A stretch of 64,000 nt of DNA from Streptomyces albipurpureus (GTDB lineage Bacteria > Actinomycetota > Actinomycetes > Streptomycetales > Streptomycetaceae): assembly GCF_023701525.1 (NCBI RefSeq), contig NZ_JAMQAW010000030.1:62001-126000 (forward strand). The letters are read 5' to 3'. Positions 54,183 to 63,075 of this stretch are shown piece by piece. Position 1 is the first letter of the stretch; the number at the start of each line of letters is the position of its first letter. The notes below the pieces were generated by a model. The model worked only from the letters and a program-made list of their open reading frames with translations, had not been told where the DNA came from and ran no database searches. Position numbers and translations under genes: made by a program.

Positions 54183-55087
54183 AGCCCGACCTTTCGGTAG
54201 CGGAGCATCAGAACGGCGTACGAACCGACGATGAGTCCGGAGACGGCCAGCAGATAGACCACGCCCACGCCGACGTCAGGACCCGCCCCACCCGGGAAGG
54301 CTGAGGAGGCGCCCAGGAACGCGGTCTGGAAGCCGTCGATGAGCGAGGCGGGCGAGAAGAGGCCGAACCACTGGATCACGCCCTCCGAGTCGTTTGCCCG
54401 GGCGATCTCCTGGATGAGGGAGACGGCGGCGTAGCTGATGGTCAGTGTGGCGATGACGGCCGCCACTCCGAAGCCGCGGCGCGGGGTGAGCGCTGCCAGC
54501 ACCAGGCCGATCCCGCCGAAGAGGACGGAGAGGACAGTGACGGAGACCATGCCCTGGGCGAAGCCCTTCGTCTGGTCGGTGAAGTCCATCTCGGCGAGCA
54601 GCGAGCCCACATAGAGGACGACCAGGGGTGCGGCGGTGAGGATGAAGAGCGCGGAGGCCATCGCGCCGTATTTGGCGAGCGCATAGTCGCTGCGCTCGAT
54701 CGGGCGGGAGAAGTACAGCGACATGGTCTTGAACCGCAGATCGCGTGAGACGGACTGCGGGGCCTGAGAGGCCAGGAAGAGCCCGATGATCGGCTGGGTC
54801 ATGATCGCGTATGCGGTGTACTCCACGGGGAGCTTGCCGGACTTGGTGGCGACGGCGACCGCGACCATGATCGCTGCCGGCAGGCACATGACAGCGAAGA
54901 GGATCATGGGCAGCACCTTGGACTTGGCCGACCGGCCCAGTCCGTAGGCGCCGCGCAGGGACTGCGAGAAGAGCGCGCGGCGTTCATAGGCGCGGCCGAG
55001 CCGTGGACCGTCGTAGTTGCGGTAGCCGATGTTGTGGATGCGCGTGGCCGCGGGGGCCTGCGGGTGCTGCGCTTTCTGTGTGCTCAT
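54179..55087 (-). CDS. ABC transporter permease
   Basis: The protein has 302 residues; ATG at 55087 overlaps the upstream ATPase stop by four bases. A 60-residue soluble N-terminus (RIHNIGYRNYDGPRLGRAYE) precedes six helices, e.g. KVLPMILFAVMCLPAAIMVA and VGVVYLLAVSGLIVGSYAVL. The motif VSRDLRFKTMSLYFSRPIER lies at the usual cytoplasmic coupling loop. The N-terminal YRNYDGPRLGR sequence is characteristic of a Streptomyces permease group, as I recall. Same operon as the flanking ATPases. Confidence 0.88.
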   Translation of the reverse strand: MSTQKAQHPQAPAATRIHNIGYRNYDGPRLGRAYERRALFSQSLRGAYGLGRSAKSKVLPMILFAVMCLPAAIMVAVAVATKSGKLPVEYTAYAIMTQPIIGLFLASQAPQSVSRDLRFKTMSLYFSRPIERSDYALAKYGAMASALFILTAAPLVVLYVGSLLAEMDFTDQTKGFAQGMVSVTVLSVLFGGIGLVLAALTPRRGFGVAAVIATLTISYAAVSLIQEIARANDSEGVIQWFGLFSPASLIDGFQTAFLGASSAFPGGAGPDVGVGVVYLLAVSGLIVGSYAVLMLRYRKVGL

Positions 55088-56076
55088 CGGGCTTGCACCT
55101 CCGTGACCTGCCCCGTGCCCCTGGTCGCGGTCTCTGTCGCGGTGGGGCGGAAGACTTCGGCGATGTGGTGGCGCCGCTGTTCCATTCGTACGAGTCCCAG
55201 GCCCAAGTCCGCGACGGTGTCGCGCACGATGTCGTATGTCTCCTCGCCCGCCGCCTCGACGAGCAGGATGTGGCCGGCTCCGGGCAGTCCGTCCTCCACT
55301 CCCGCGTGGAGGGTGAGTCCGGCGGTGGTCAGCCGTTTGCGCAGTACGGAGGTTCCGTCGGGGTGCTCGTCGGTGTCGGTGACCTCGACCGCGAGGGTGG
55401 TGGTGGATTGGGTGAAGTCGCTGGTGGAACTGGAACGCAGCAGGGTGCCGCCGTCGATGACGACGACATGGTCACAGGTGCGCTCCAACTCGCCGAGGAG
55501 GTGCGAGGTGACCAGGACCGATATGCCGAAGTCGGTGTAGATACGGCGGATCAGGCCGAGCATCTCGTCCCGGCCGACCGGGTCGAGGCCGTTGGTCGGC
55601 TCGTCCAGGAGTACCAGTTTGGGGTCGTGGACCAGGGCTTGGGCGAGCTTGACCCGCTGTTTCATGCCCGTCGAGTAGCCGCCGATGGGGCGGTACCTCT
55701 CCTCGTACAGGCCCACGTGCCGCAGGGTGTCCGCGGTCCGCTCCCGGGCAGCGGTCGGCGGCAGCCCGGACATGCGCGCCATATGGACGACGAACTCGGT
55801 GGCCGACACATCGGGCGGCAGGCAGTCGTGCTCGGGCATATAGCCCACCTGCTCACGGATGGCGCTGCCACTGGTGGCGACGTCGAGTCCGAGCACAGCG
55901 GCCCGGCCTTCCGTGGCGGGGGAGAGGCCCAGCAAGATCTTGATCAATGTGGACTTGCCGGCTCCGTTGGCACCCACCAGACCGGTCACACCCGGTCCGA
56001 TGTCCAAGGAGAGCCGGTCAAGAGCGGTCACCCTGGGGAACCGCATGCTCAGGCTTTCGGTCGCGATCACAGTCAC
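55084..56076 (-). CDS. ABC transporter ATP-binding protein, first gene of the exporter operon
   Basis: The protein has 330 residues from GTG 56076 (a GTG at 56070 is an alternative). Walker A LVGANGAGKSTLI, signature GGYSTGMKQRVKLAQ, Walker B LVLLDEPTNGLD and H-loop TSHLLGEL are complete. A C-terminal domain of about 100 residues follows. It opens the operon ATPase-permease-ATPase-permease. The promoter should lie in 56077-56110, next to the candidate small gene at 56104. Both ATPases look active. Confidence 0.92.
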   Translation of the reverse strand: MTVIATESLSMRFPRVTALDRLSLDIGPGVTGLVGANGAGKSTLIKILLGLSPATEGRAAVLGLDVATSGSAIREQVGYMPEHDCLPPDVSATEFVVHMARMSGLPPTAARERTADTLRHVGLYEERYRPIGGYSTGMKQRVKLAQALVHDPKLVLLDEPTNGLDPVGRDEMLGLIRRIYTDFGISVLVTSHLLGELERTCDHVVVIDGGTLLRSSSTSDFTQSTTTLAVEVTDTDEHPDGTSVLRKRLTTAGLTLHAGVEDGLPGAGHILLVEAAGEETYDIVRDTVADLGLGLVRMEQRRHHIAEVFRPTATETATRGTGQVTEVQAR

Positions 56077-56103
56077 GTTCCGACGGTAGTGGCGTGAAAT
56101 ACC

Positions 56104-56298
56104 TCAGGCGTCAGCCCTGACGGCTGGATCGATGTCCGACTCCAGGGGGACGGGCCAGTAGGGGTCGATACCAAAGAGGACAGCCGGCCCGGACCAAAGT
56201 GCCGTGCCAGCGGCATGGGCGCGGCTGACGTCAGGGGCCGAGTTATCCACAGGCGCAGGCGGGGCCTTGACGCAGCCGCTGGTCATTGTCACATTCAT
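56104..56298 (-). CDS. Candidate small protein between ABC operon and M24 peptidase
   Basis: A 64-residue frame from ATG 56298 with fair third-position G/C bias. The C-terminal half reads FGIDPYWPVPLESDIDPAVR, which looks protein-like (acidic, Trp/Pro-containing). There is no ribosome site and no known domain. It ends 28 bases before the ABC operon start and might be its first member. Real gene or not is undecided. Confidence 0.4.
   Translation of the reverse strand: MNVTMTSGCVKAPPAPVDNSAPDVSRAHAAGTALWSGPAVLFGIDPYWPVPLESDIDPAVRADA
56243..56251 (+). promoter_or_regulatory. Single perfect DnaA box
   Basis: TTATCCACA, inside the candidate small gene and 99 bases upstream of the M24 peptidase start. 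Confidence 0.4.
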
Positions 56299-56349
56299 CA
56301 GTGTGAAGTTACGGCTGCGTACTGCTATCGGCTCGGAGGGGGTGTCGGC

Positions 56350-57186
56350 ATGACTTTCGCTGTGGGAAGTGAACTGACCTCGCGGTTGGAGGGGTTCAGG
56401 GCTGTGCAGCGCCTCGCGTATGAATGTGCGGAGACGGTCGCGGCACAGCTCAGACCTGGTGTCACGGAGCGCGAGGCGGCACGGATGCAGCGGGAGTGGC
56501 TGCGCGAGCGGGGTGTGCGGGACTGGTTGCATCTCCCGTTCGCCTGGTTCGGCGACCGCACGGCCTTCACCGACTTTCGTCTACCGTTCCAGTTCTTCCC
56601 CACCCATCGCGCGTTGGAGCCGGGGATGCCCTTCATCCTGGATATGGCCCCTGTCCACAGAGGCTTCACCGCGGACGTCGGATACTCGGGCTGTCTGGGG
56701 TCGAGCCCCCTGCATGACCGGATGCTCGCCGATCTTCAGGCGCATCGCGAGTTGATCCTGCGCGAAGTGCGGGAGCGGCGTCCACTGCGCGAGATCTATG
56801 AGTCCGTGGACCGGCTCATGGTCCGCCAGGGGTACGCCAACCGACATCGCGCCTATCCCTTTGGTGTGATCGCCCACAAGGTCGGCACGGTGCGGGAGCA
56901 GCGCTGGTCACCCACCTTCTTCGGGTTTGGCGCCCAGGCGCTCAAGGGCTTGCTCGGTGATGCTCTCCACGGGCACCGGGAGGGCTGGTCACCGCTCTGG
57001 AGCCCCCATGCGTTCTCTGATCATCCTCCCAGGGCGGGGCTCTGGGCGGTCGAACCGCACCTCGGTTTTCGGGGCACGGGAGTGAAGTTCGAGGAGCTTC
57101 TGGTGATCACCGACTCCAGGGACCCGGAGCAGAGCGCGTTCTGGCTGGACGACGATCTGCCCCATGTGCGGCGCTGGGGCCCCTGA
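56350..57186 (+). CDS. M24-family metallopeptidase
   Basis: The protein has 278 residues from ATG 56350, with GGAGGGGG ten bases upstream. The pita-bread fold is indicated by five metal ligands: Asp in FILDMAPVHRG, Asp in TADVGYSG, His in GVIAHKVGTV, Glu in WAVEPHLGF and Glu in VKFEELLVI. It lacks the N-terminal domain of aminopeptidase P and is not a classical methionine aminopeptidase. Possible roles are dipeptidase or creatinase-like hydrolase; a non-peptidase role is also possible. It is followed 120 bases later by the hydrolase-SDR gene. Confidence 0.88.
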   Translation: MTFAVGSELTSRLEGFRAVQRLAYECAETVAAQLRPGVTEREAARMQREWLRERGVRDWLHLPFAWFGDRTAFTDFRLPFQFFPTHRALEPGMPFILDMAPVHRGFTADVGYSGCLGSSPLHDRMLADLQAHRELILREVRERRPLREIYESVDRLMVRQGYANRHRAYPFGVIAHKVGTVREQRWSPTFFGFGAQALKGLLGDALHGHREGWSPLWSPHAFSDHPPRAGLWAVEPHLGFRGTGVKFEELLVITDSRDPEQSAFWLDDDLPHVRRWGP

Positions 57187-57308
57187 CCGAACGGTTCTGT
57201 CAACGCCGGGCATACGGGCCTACGGACGGTGCTGATGGATCGGACCAGCGCCCCCGCGGCAGCACTCCGCGGTGGGCGGACACAGAGTTGAACGGAATGG
57301 GAGCAGGC

Positions 57309-59153
57309 GTGAGCCTCAAGGGAGCGCGGGAGCGCCGGGTCCATACGGGCGGGATCGAGCTGTGCGTCGCCGAGCTGGGTGACCCCGCGCATCCCACGGT
57401 GGTCCTCATCCATGGTTACCCGGACAGCAAGGAGGTGTGGGCCGAAGTCGCCGAGCGACTGGCCGACCGCTTCCATGTGGTGCTCTACGACGTACGGGGG
57501 CACGGCCGTTCGTCGGCGCCCAAGCCGCTGCGGGGCGGTTTCACCCTGGAGAAGCTGACGGATGACTTTCTGGCGGTCGCCGACGCGGTGAGCCCCGACC
57601 GACCCGTCCATCTGGTGGGCCATGACTGGGGTTCGGTCCAGTCATGGGAGTTTGTGACCGTCCAGCGCACCGAAGGCCGTATCGCATCCTTCACCTCGAT
57701 CTCCGGCCCTTCCCTGGATCACTTCGGCCACTGGCTCAAGAAGCGGCTGACCCGGCCCACTCCCCGTCGCGTAGCCCAGTTCCTCGGCCAGGGAGCCAGG
57801 TCCTGGTATGTGTATCTGCTACAGATCCCCGTACTGCCGGAGCTCGCTTGGCGGGGGCCGCTGGGCAAGAGGTGGCCTTCGATGGTCCGGCGGGCTGAGG
57901 GACTGCCCCGGGACGGCTATCCGACCGCGTCACTCCCCGAGGACGCGGCTCATGGCGCCTGGCTCTATCGGGACAATGTCCGCAGCCGCTTGAGCCGTCC
58001 ACGGACGGACGCGTACGCGCAGGTGCCGGTCCAGCTGATCACCCCCACTCGCGATGACTTCCTGTCCGAGCGACTCTTCGACGATCTCTCCGGCTGGGTG
58101 CCCGAGCTGACCAGGCGGACCCTGCCGGCCAAGCACTGGGTTCCCCGCACCCGGCCCGACCAGGTGTCCACCTGGATCGCCGATTTCACCCTGGCGCAGG
58201 AGAAGGCGATCAGCACTCCGGGGGGCAGGGCTTCAGTCACCCCCGAAACAACCCGAGCAACCCGAGCAACCCGAGCAACCCGAGCAACCCGAGCAACCCG
58301 ACGGAAGGCGATGTCCCAAAAGCCTTACACCGAGCGGTTTGGCGGGCAGTTGGTCCTGGTGACCGGTGCGGCCAGTGGCATTGGGCGGGCCACGGCCTTC
58401 GCCTTCGCTGAAGCCGGCGCCCGGATCGTGGCGGTGGATCGGGACGCGGAGGGAGCGGAGCGCACGGCTGAGCTGTCCCGGCTGATCGGTGCGCCTGATG
58501 CCTGGGCCGAGGTGGTGGACGTCAGCGATGCGGAAGCCATGGAGAAGCTGGCCGTGCGGGTCGCCGCCGAGTACGGCGTGGTGGACATCCTGATCAACAA
58601 CGCGGGTATCGGTTTGTCCGGACCGTTTCTCAAGACCACTCCACAGGAGTGGAAGGACGTGCTTGACGTCAATCTCTGGGGCGTCATCCATGGCTGTCGG
58701 CTCTTCGGCCGGCAGATGGCGGAGCGTGGTCAGGGCGGTCACATCGTCAACATCGCTTCCGCGGCCGCCTACCAACCGTCGAAGTCCCTGCCCGCCTACA
58801 GCACGTCCAAGGCGGCCGTGCTGATGCTCAGCGAGTGTCTACGGGCGGAGTTGTCCCAGCAGGACATCGGAGTGTCGGCGATCTGCCCCGGCTTCGTCCA
58901 TACGAACATCACGTCCACCGCGCGTTTCGCCGGCGTCGATGAAGCAGAACAGCAGCGGCTGCGCGAACGATCGACCCGCTGGTACGGACTGCGGAACTAC
59001 CCACCGGAGAGGGTCGCCGAAGCGGTGCTGCGGGCCACTCTGCGCAATGAAGCGGTGGTGCCGGTGACGCCCGAGGCCCGAGGCGCACAGCTGCTGTCCC
59101 GGTTCGCTCCTGGAGTGCTACGGCGGATCGCACGACTGGAGCCGCCGCTATGA
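57309..59153 (+). CDS. EphD-like fusion: alpha/beta hydrolase plus short-chain dehydrogenase
   Basis: The protein has 614 residues. GTG 57309 follows GGAGCAGG; ATG 57297 is an alternative. The N-terminal alpha/beta hydrolase (about 1-300) has oxyanion HGYPDSKEVW, nucleophile motif VGHDWGSVQ (Asp nucleophile, epoxide-hydrolase type) and a late His (AKHWVPRTRP). The C-terminal SDR (about 335-614) has LVTGAASGIGRATAF, NNAGIG, Ser in NIASAAAY and Tyr-x3-Lys in AYSTSKAAV. This is the arrangement of mycobacterial EphD, which acts on lipids. The two parts are joined by a linker of Thr-Arg-Ala repeats encoded by a 9-bp tandem repeat (58252-58296). Confidence 0.9.
   Translation: MSLKGARERRVHTGGIELCVAELGDPAHPTVVLIHGYPDSKEVWAEVAERLADRFHVVLYDVRGHGRSSAPKPLRGGFTLEKLTDDFLAVADAVSPDRPVHLVGHDWGSVQSWEFVTVQRTEGRIASFTSISGPSLDHFGHWLKKRLTRPTPRRVAQFLGQGARSWYVYLLQIPVLPELAWRGPLGKRWPSMVRRAEGLPRDGYPTASLPEDAAHGAWLYRDNVRSRLSRPRTDAYAQVPVQLITPTRDDFLSERLFDDLSGWVPELTRRTLPAKHWVPRTRPDQVSTWIADFTLAQEKAISTPGGRASVTPETTRATRATRATRATRATRRKAMSQKPYTERFGGQLVLVTGAASGIGRATAFAFAEAGARIVAVDRDAEGAERTAELSRLIGAPDAWAEVVDVSDAEAMEKLAVRVAAEYGVVDILINNAGIGLSGPFLKTTPQEWKDVLDVNLWGVIHGCRLFGRQMAERGQGGHIVNIASAAAYQPSKSLPAYSTSKAAVLMLSECLRAELSQQDIGVSAICPGFVHTNITSTARFAGVDEAEQQRLRERSTRWYGLRNYPPERVAEAVLRATLRNEAVVPVTPEARGAQLLSRFAPGVLRRIARLEPPL
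58252..58296 (+). repeat. 9-bp in-frame tandem repeat in the EphD-like linker
   Basis: Five perfect copies of CCCGAGCAA, flanked by degenerate copies, encoding Thr-Arg-Ala repeats. Length changes by slipped pairing would keep the frame and alter linker length. Confidence 0.9.
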
Positions 59154-59188
59154 GGTCCGCTGAGGCCTCTCGGACGCGAAGAGAGCAG

Positions 59189-59383
59189 TCAGCCGGCCCG
59201 GGGTCGAAGTGATCGGGCTCCGGAGAGGAGGTCCGGGGCGGAGTCACACGGGTAGGGGCCCATCCACTCGTGAGCGCCGGTCACAGCGTTCGCCGCGAGG
59301 AGTTCGATGAACTCCGTCGAACCAGAGAAGGAGAGCCGAGCCATCTGCCCTAGGTGGTGAGCCAGATCGTCTCGGCTTGCCAT
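59189..59383 (-). CDS. Candidate small protein, hypothetical
   Basis: A 64-residue frame from ATG 59383. Codon bias is acceptable and the sequence is protein-like (HHLGQMARLSFSGSTEFIEL, then a Pro/Trp segment EWMGPYPCD). There is no ribosome site and no recognised domain. It is on the opposite strand to both neighbours, between the hydrolase-SDR and MerR genes. Confidence 0.4.
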   Translation of the reverse strand: MASRDDLAHHLGQMARLSFSGSTEFIELLAANAVTGAHEWMGPYPCDSAPDLLSGARSLRPRAG

Positions 59384-59406
59384 GGTCTGTCATCGAGGAG
59401 GCGGGC

Positions 59407-60348
59407 GTGCCAGAGGAGTCAGCACAGCCAGCGGGCCAGCAGGTCACTGAGTATCGGATCGAGGACCTGGCACACCACAGCGGTGCCACGGTCCGGACCA
59501 TCCGCGCCTATCAGGACCGCGGGCTGCTCCCGAAGCCGGAGCGGCGCGGTCGCTCCAATGTCTACGGCCCCGCCCATCTGACCCGGCTGCACCGGATAGC
59601 GGACCTCCTCGACCGTGGCTACACCCTCGCCTCCATCAAGGAGTTGCTGGAAGCCTGGGATACCGGACGCGGGCTGGGCGGAGTGTTGGGGCTCGTCGCC
59701 GAAGTACAGGGGCCTTGGACGGATGAGTTGCCGGCCCGGACCACCCGGGATGAGCTCATCGAGAGGTTCGGCGGGATGGCGGATGAGGCGGCCATCGCTG
59801 AGGCGGTGGAGCTTGGGGTGATAGAACCACTGCCGGGCAGGGAGGGTGAGTTCATCGTTCCCAGCCCCCAAGAGCTCTCGGTGGCGGTGGAGTTGCATGC
59901 CGCCGGTTTGCCCTTGGTGGCAATCTCGGTGCATCTCAGAGAACTTCGCGTCCAGGTGGAGCACATGGCCTCCCGTTTCCTTGAGTTCACCACCGAGCAT
60001 GTCTTCTCCCGCTATCTGGATCACCACCCGCCCACGGACACGGCCGCCGCCGAATTGGCAGAGCTCGTCAGACGACTCCGTCCACTGGCTCAGCACACGG
60101 TCGACGCTGAACTGGCCCGAGCTATGCGGATGTTCGCCACCCGGCACCTTCGGCACCATCTGAACCCGGAGGGCACTCCGCCGATGCACCAGGACCCCCG
60201 TCCCGTACTCCTCCCGGCAGCCACAATTCAGGCGGTACAGAGCCTTGTCGGCAATGACAGTGTCTCCGCATTCATTGCAGCCGCTACTGAACGGGAGCTC
60301 CAGGGAAGGGCGTTGGATGCGCTGACCGCAAAACCCCTACAGGAGTAA
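59407..60348 (+). CDS. MerR-family transcriptional regulator
   Basis: The protein has 313 residues; GTG 59407 follows GAGGAGG by five bases. The N-terminal winged helix reads RIEDLAHHSGATVRTIRAYQ with DRGLLPKPERRGRSNVY, followed by LHRIADLLDRGYTLASIKEL, the standard MerR DNA-binding and coiled-coil start. The long C-terminal part (about 100-313) has no Cys metal site, so a small molecule or protein signal is more likely. Members of this long type occur widely in Streptomyces. Its targets may include the neighbouring EphD-like gene (inference). A cluster of DnaA-box matches follows its stop codon. Confidence 0.88.
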   Translation: MPEESAQPAGQQVTEYRIEDLAHHSGATVRTIRAYQDRGLLPKPERRGRSNVYGPAHLTRLHRIADLLDRGYTLASIKELLEAWDTGRGLGGVLGLVAEVQGPWTDELPARTTRDELIERFGGMADEAAIAEAVELGVIEPLPGREGEFIVPSPQELSVAVELHAAGLPLVAISVHLRELRVQVEHMASRFLEFTTEHVFSRYLDHHPPTDTAAAELAELVRRLRPLAQHTVDAELARAMRMFATRHLRHHLNPEGTPPMHQDPRPVLLPAATIQAVQSLVGNDSVSAFIAAATERELQGRALDALTAKPLQE

Positions 60349-60381
60349 GACTTTGGCCAAGGAGCCTCATTCATAATCCAG

Positions 60382-60435
60382 TTGTCCACAGAATCGCCAA
60401 ATACACTGTGGATAAGTCAAGTTGACTGTGGATCA
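60382..60435. promoter_or_regulatory. Cluster of three DnaA-box-like sites
   Basis: TTGTCCACA (60382-60390, plus), TTATCCACA (60407-60415, minus) and TGATCCACA (60427-60435, minus, one mismatch), all within 54 bases of A/T-richer spacer between MerR and kptA. Confidence 0.6.
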
Positions 60436-60497
60436 AACCTCTGGCCTAGGAAAATTTCGGTAGCGATCACAACGGGAAGAGGTTCACTCTGGGCCTT

Positions 60498-61196
60498 ATG
60501 AGCAGACCAACTGGCCCCCGGCGGGGAACGCCGGGCGCCCAACCGAAAGAGTCATGGGCTCCCCGATCGAAAGGGAAGGCCGAAAGCGCCCTCTCAGCAA
60601 GCCCAGAAGCGGAGTCCGTACCGGCGAACAGTGGCCGAGGAGGGTGGCCCCCCGATGAGCGTCGCACGGTAAAGGTGTCGAAGTACCTGTCCAGGCATCT
60701 GCGTCACCAACCCGAGCGCATCGGCATCGCCCTCGATGCCAACGGTTGGGTGACGGTTGCGGAGCTGATGCAAGCGGCAGCCGGACACGGTTTTCCCTTC
60801 ACCCGAGCCGAGCTGGACCATGTCGTCGCCGTCAATGACAAGCGTCGCTTCACCATCGACGGTCCCCGTATCCGCGCCAACCAGGGACACACCGTCGAGG
60901 TGGATCTCGAACTGCCAAGGGCCGAACCGCCCGCGTACCTCTATCACGGCACCGTCGCCGCCCGTCTGACGGCGATCAGGGCGGAGGGGCTCCGTCCCAT
61001 GGACCGCCACCATGTACATCTGTCACCCGACCGCGAGACGGCGACACGGGTCGGCGCCAGACGAGGGCGTCCCATCGTGCTCTGCGTGGACACTCGGGCC
61101 ATGCACGGGGCAGGCCATGTCTTCTTTGTCAGCGCCAACGGAGTCTGGCTCACCGACGGGGTCCCACCGGAGTATCTACGGCTTCCCGGGACATAG
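60498..61196 (+). CDS. kptA: RNA 2'-phosphotransferase Tpt1/KptA
   Basis: The protein has 232 residues from ATG 60498. The catalytic protein starts at about residue 55 (RRTVKVSKYLSRHLRHQPER) and has the family motifs LRH, YHGTVAAR, HVHLSPD and VWLTDGVPPEYL. KptA transfers an internal 2'-phosphate from RNA to NAD. Its role in bacteria is unclear, since they lack the tRNA-splicing ligase that makes such ends. The 55-residue N-terminal extension is low complexity (Gly/Pro/Ser/Lys) and the expected start near 60653 is not present: an out-of-frame ATG overlaps GATGAG. Either the extension is real or the native start was lost. No operon partner. Confidence 0.85.
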   Translation: MSRPTGPRRGTPGAQPKESWAPRSKGKAESALSASPEAESVPANSGRGGWPPDERRTVKVSKYLSRHLRHQPERIGIALDANGWVTVAELMQAAAGHGFPFTRAELDHVVAVNDKRRFTIDGPRIRANQGHTVEVDLELPRAEPPAYLYHGTVAARLTAIRAEGLRPMDRHHVHLSPDRETATRVGARRGRPIVLCVDTRAMHGAGHVFFVSANGVWLTDGVPPEYLRLPGT

Positions 61197-61453
61197 TCCG
61201 GCCCACCACCAAATCCCGGGCCGGCCCCGCGGTCCCTCCGATGGGGTCGATGCCACCGCGGGCCTGGCGGCGCTGGATGCGGCCAGGCCCAGTAACCGGG
61301 CCGCACCCACCGACAGCCGACCAGGGACATCGAGAAGACGGCAGTCCCATGCCCTGTCGACGGCACGGCTCGGAGGTCGAAGAGGTCAGCCTCCGAATCG
61401 GTGAAGACCGCAGCCCATGCCGGACGGACGGCACCGGCCAGCGGTCGAAGCGG

Positions 61454-62428
61454 TCAGCCTCCGAGCGGAGCGGGTTGACCCTGTCGACCCGGGTCACCGG
61501 CCGGGGCGGGCGAATCAGCGGACTGCGCGGGCAAACCAAGCTGGGCCAGGGACTCGGTGGCGATCTGTTCGAAGACCGTCCGGTCCACCGCGAAGTCCGA
61601 GTCCGGGATCGGAGCATGGATCACCAGTTCCGTGAAGCCGAGCTCGATATGCCTCCCCGCGAAGTCCACAAAGGCGTCGACGGACTCAAGGGGCGCCCCC
61701 CGGTCCGGTGTGAAGCCGGTGAGCAGAACCTTCTCCAGCTCATCCACATCCCGCCCGGCCTGCGCACATGCCTTGCCCAGCCGGTCGAGCTGCCCCCGCA
61801 ACGCCATACGGGAGTCCTCGGGGGTACCCGTCTCAAAGATCGCTGGGTCCCCGGTGGTCACCCACGCCTGGCCATACCGGGCGGCAAGCCGCATCCCGCG
61901 CGGCCCGGTCGCGGCCACCGCGAACGGCAGGCGGGGACGCTGCACACAGCCCGGGATGTTGCGGGCCTCCACCGCCGAGTAGAAGTCGCCCTCGTGGCTG
62001 AGGGAGTCCTCGGTCAGCAGCCGGTGCAGCAGCGGGAGGAATTCCTCGAACCGGTCGGCCCGTTCCCTTGGAGTCCAGGCCTGCTGCCCCAGCGCCGTGG
62101 CGTCGAAGCCCTTCCCGCCCACGCCGATGCCCAGGGTGAACCGGCCACCGGAGATGTCGTCCAACGACATCAGTTCCTTGGCGAGGGTCACGGGGTGGCG
62201 GAAGTTCGGCGAGGTCACCAGCGTGCCCAGACGTATCCGCCCGGTGGCGGCAGCAGCCGCGGTCAGCGTGGGCAGCGCGCCGTACCAGGGTCCGTCACGA
62301 AACGTGCGCCACGACAGATGGTCGTAGGTGTACGCGGTGTGGAAGCCGAGCTGCTCGGCCCATAGCCACTCATCACGGCCACCGTCATGCCAGGGACGGA
62401 TGGGGAGGATCACGGTGCTCAAACGCAT
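61454..62428 (-). CDS. LLM-class flavin/F420-dependent oxidoreductase
   Basis: The protein has 324 residues; ATG at 62428 has no ribosome site, so a leaderless mRNA is likely. The luciferase-like TIM barrel is marked by HTAYTYDHLSWRTFRDGPW, RIRLGTLVTSPNFRHPVTLA and SGGRFTLGIGVGGKGFDA. The family oxidises or reduces substrates with FMN or F420; sequence alone does not separate these. The SxxRHPV motif and overall length resemble F420-type members. The C-terminus ends in a Pro/Gly-rich tail. The 257-base gap to kptA contains two copies of GGTCAGCCTCCGA but no gene. Confidence 0.9.
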   Translation of the reverse strand: MRLSTVILPIRPWHDGGRDEWLWAEQLGFHTAYTYDHLSWRTFRDGPWYGALPTLTAAAAATGRIRLGTLVTSPNFRHPVTLAKELMSLDDISGGRFTLGIGVGGKGFDATALGQQAWTPRERADRFEEFLPLLHRLLTEDSLSHEGDFYSAVEARNIPGCVQRPRLPFAVAATGPRGMRLAARYGQAWVTTGDPAIFETGTPEDSRMALRGQLDRLGKACAQAGRDVDELEKVLLTGFTPDRGAPLESVDAFVDFAGRHIELGFTELVIHAPIPDSDFAVDRTVFEQIATESLAQLGLPAQSADSPAPAGDPGRQGQPAPLGG

Positions 62429-63075
62429 GGTTCGAGCGTACGGGGACCACCACCTGGGTGGGTACCCCACCTTCTGAAGGTGCACACACCTGATCGGGCG
62501 AGCCCGGGGCAGAGCCCGAGAAGCCTTCCGGTACCGCCTCGGCCTCCCGGCCACTGGGCCCAGTGGCCGGCCTTCGCACCGGCCCTCCGGCCACCGGCTA
62601 CCGGCGCCGGGTCCACGACCCACCAGTCCACCGCTCCTCTGCGGAGCTTGGTCAGGGAGTGGGATCCAGAAGTTCCCAGGACTCGGAAGGCTGAAGGTCA
62701 CCGGGGACAGGTGGTCAGCCCGACTTCCCGCTCCCGGGCGAACCGCGCGGTACGAGCCCACGGCGCATCGGCAAGGCGCCCACGGGAAGCGCGGCGGCCT
62801 GCTTCCGGCACATTCGAGAGGACGGGCCACCGCGTGGCCAGCGGAGAGTGGAGCGCGACAAAACAGCGGCTATCCCTTATCGAACACCAGATGGCTAGCT
62901 ATCCGCGTGTATCACCCATAAGCAACCATCGAGTGGCACCCCATCGACCTCCCGCGCCCCTCGTGCGCCCCTCTGCACTCGTCTGACCACCCCTTTAACT
63001 CTCCAACCCCTCAATCGCTCCCTCAAATGTGCGCCCTTCCGCACGCCCGTGCGAGTCATACGGGAGAATGGGGCA
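62429..63075. other. Spacer between divergent oxidoreductase and HAD genes
   Basis: No supported gene in about 650 bases. Just upstream of the oxidoreductase are GGTGGGTACCCCACC and CACCTTC-T-GAAGGTG (62468-62482), adjacent inverted repeats that could be operators. Confidence 0.45.

Noticed and set aside
61241..62365. 374-codon plus-strand frame over the LLM oxidoreductase
   Set aside because: Antisense shadow; the minus strand carries the luciferase-like motifs.
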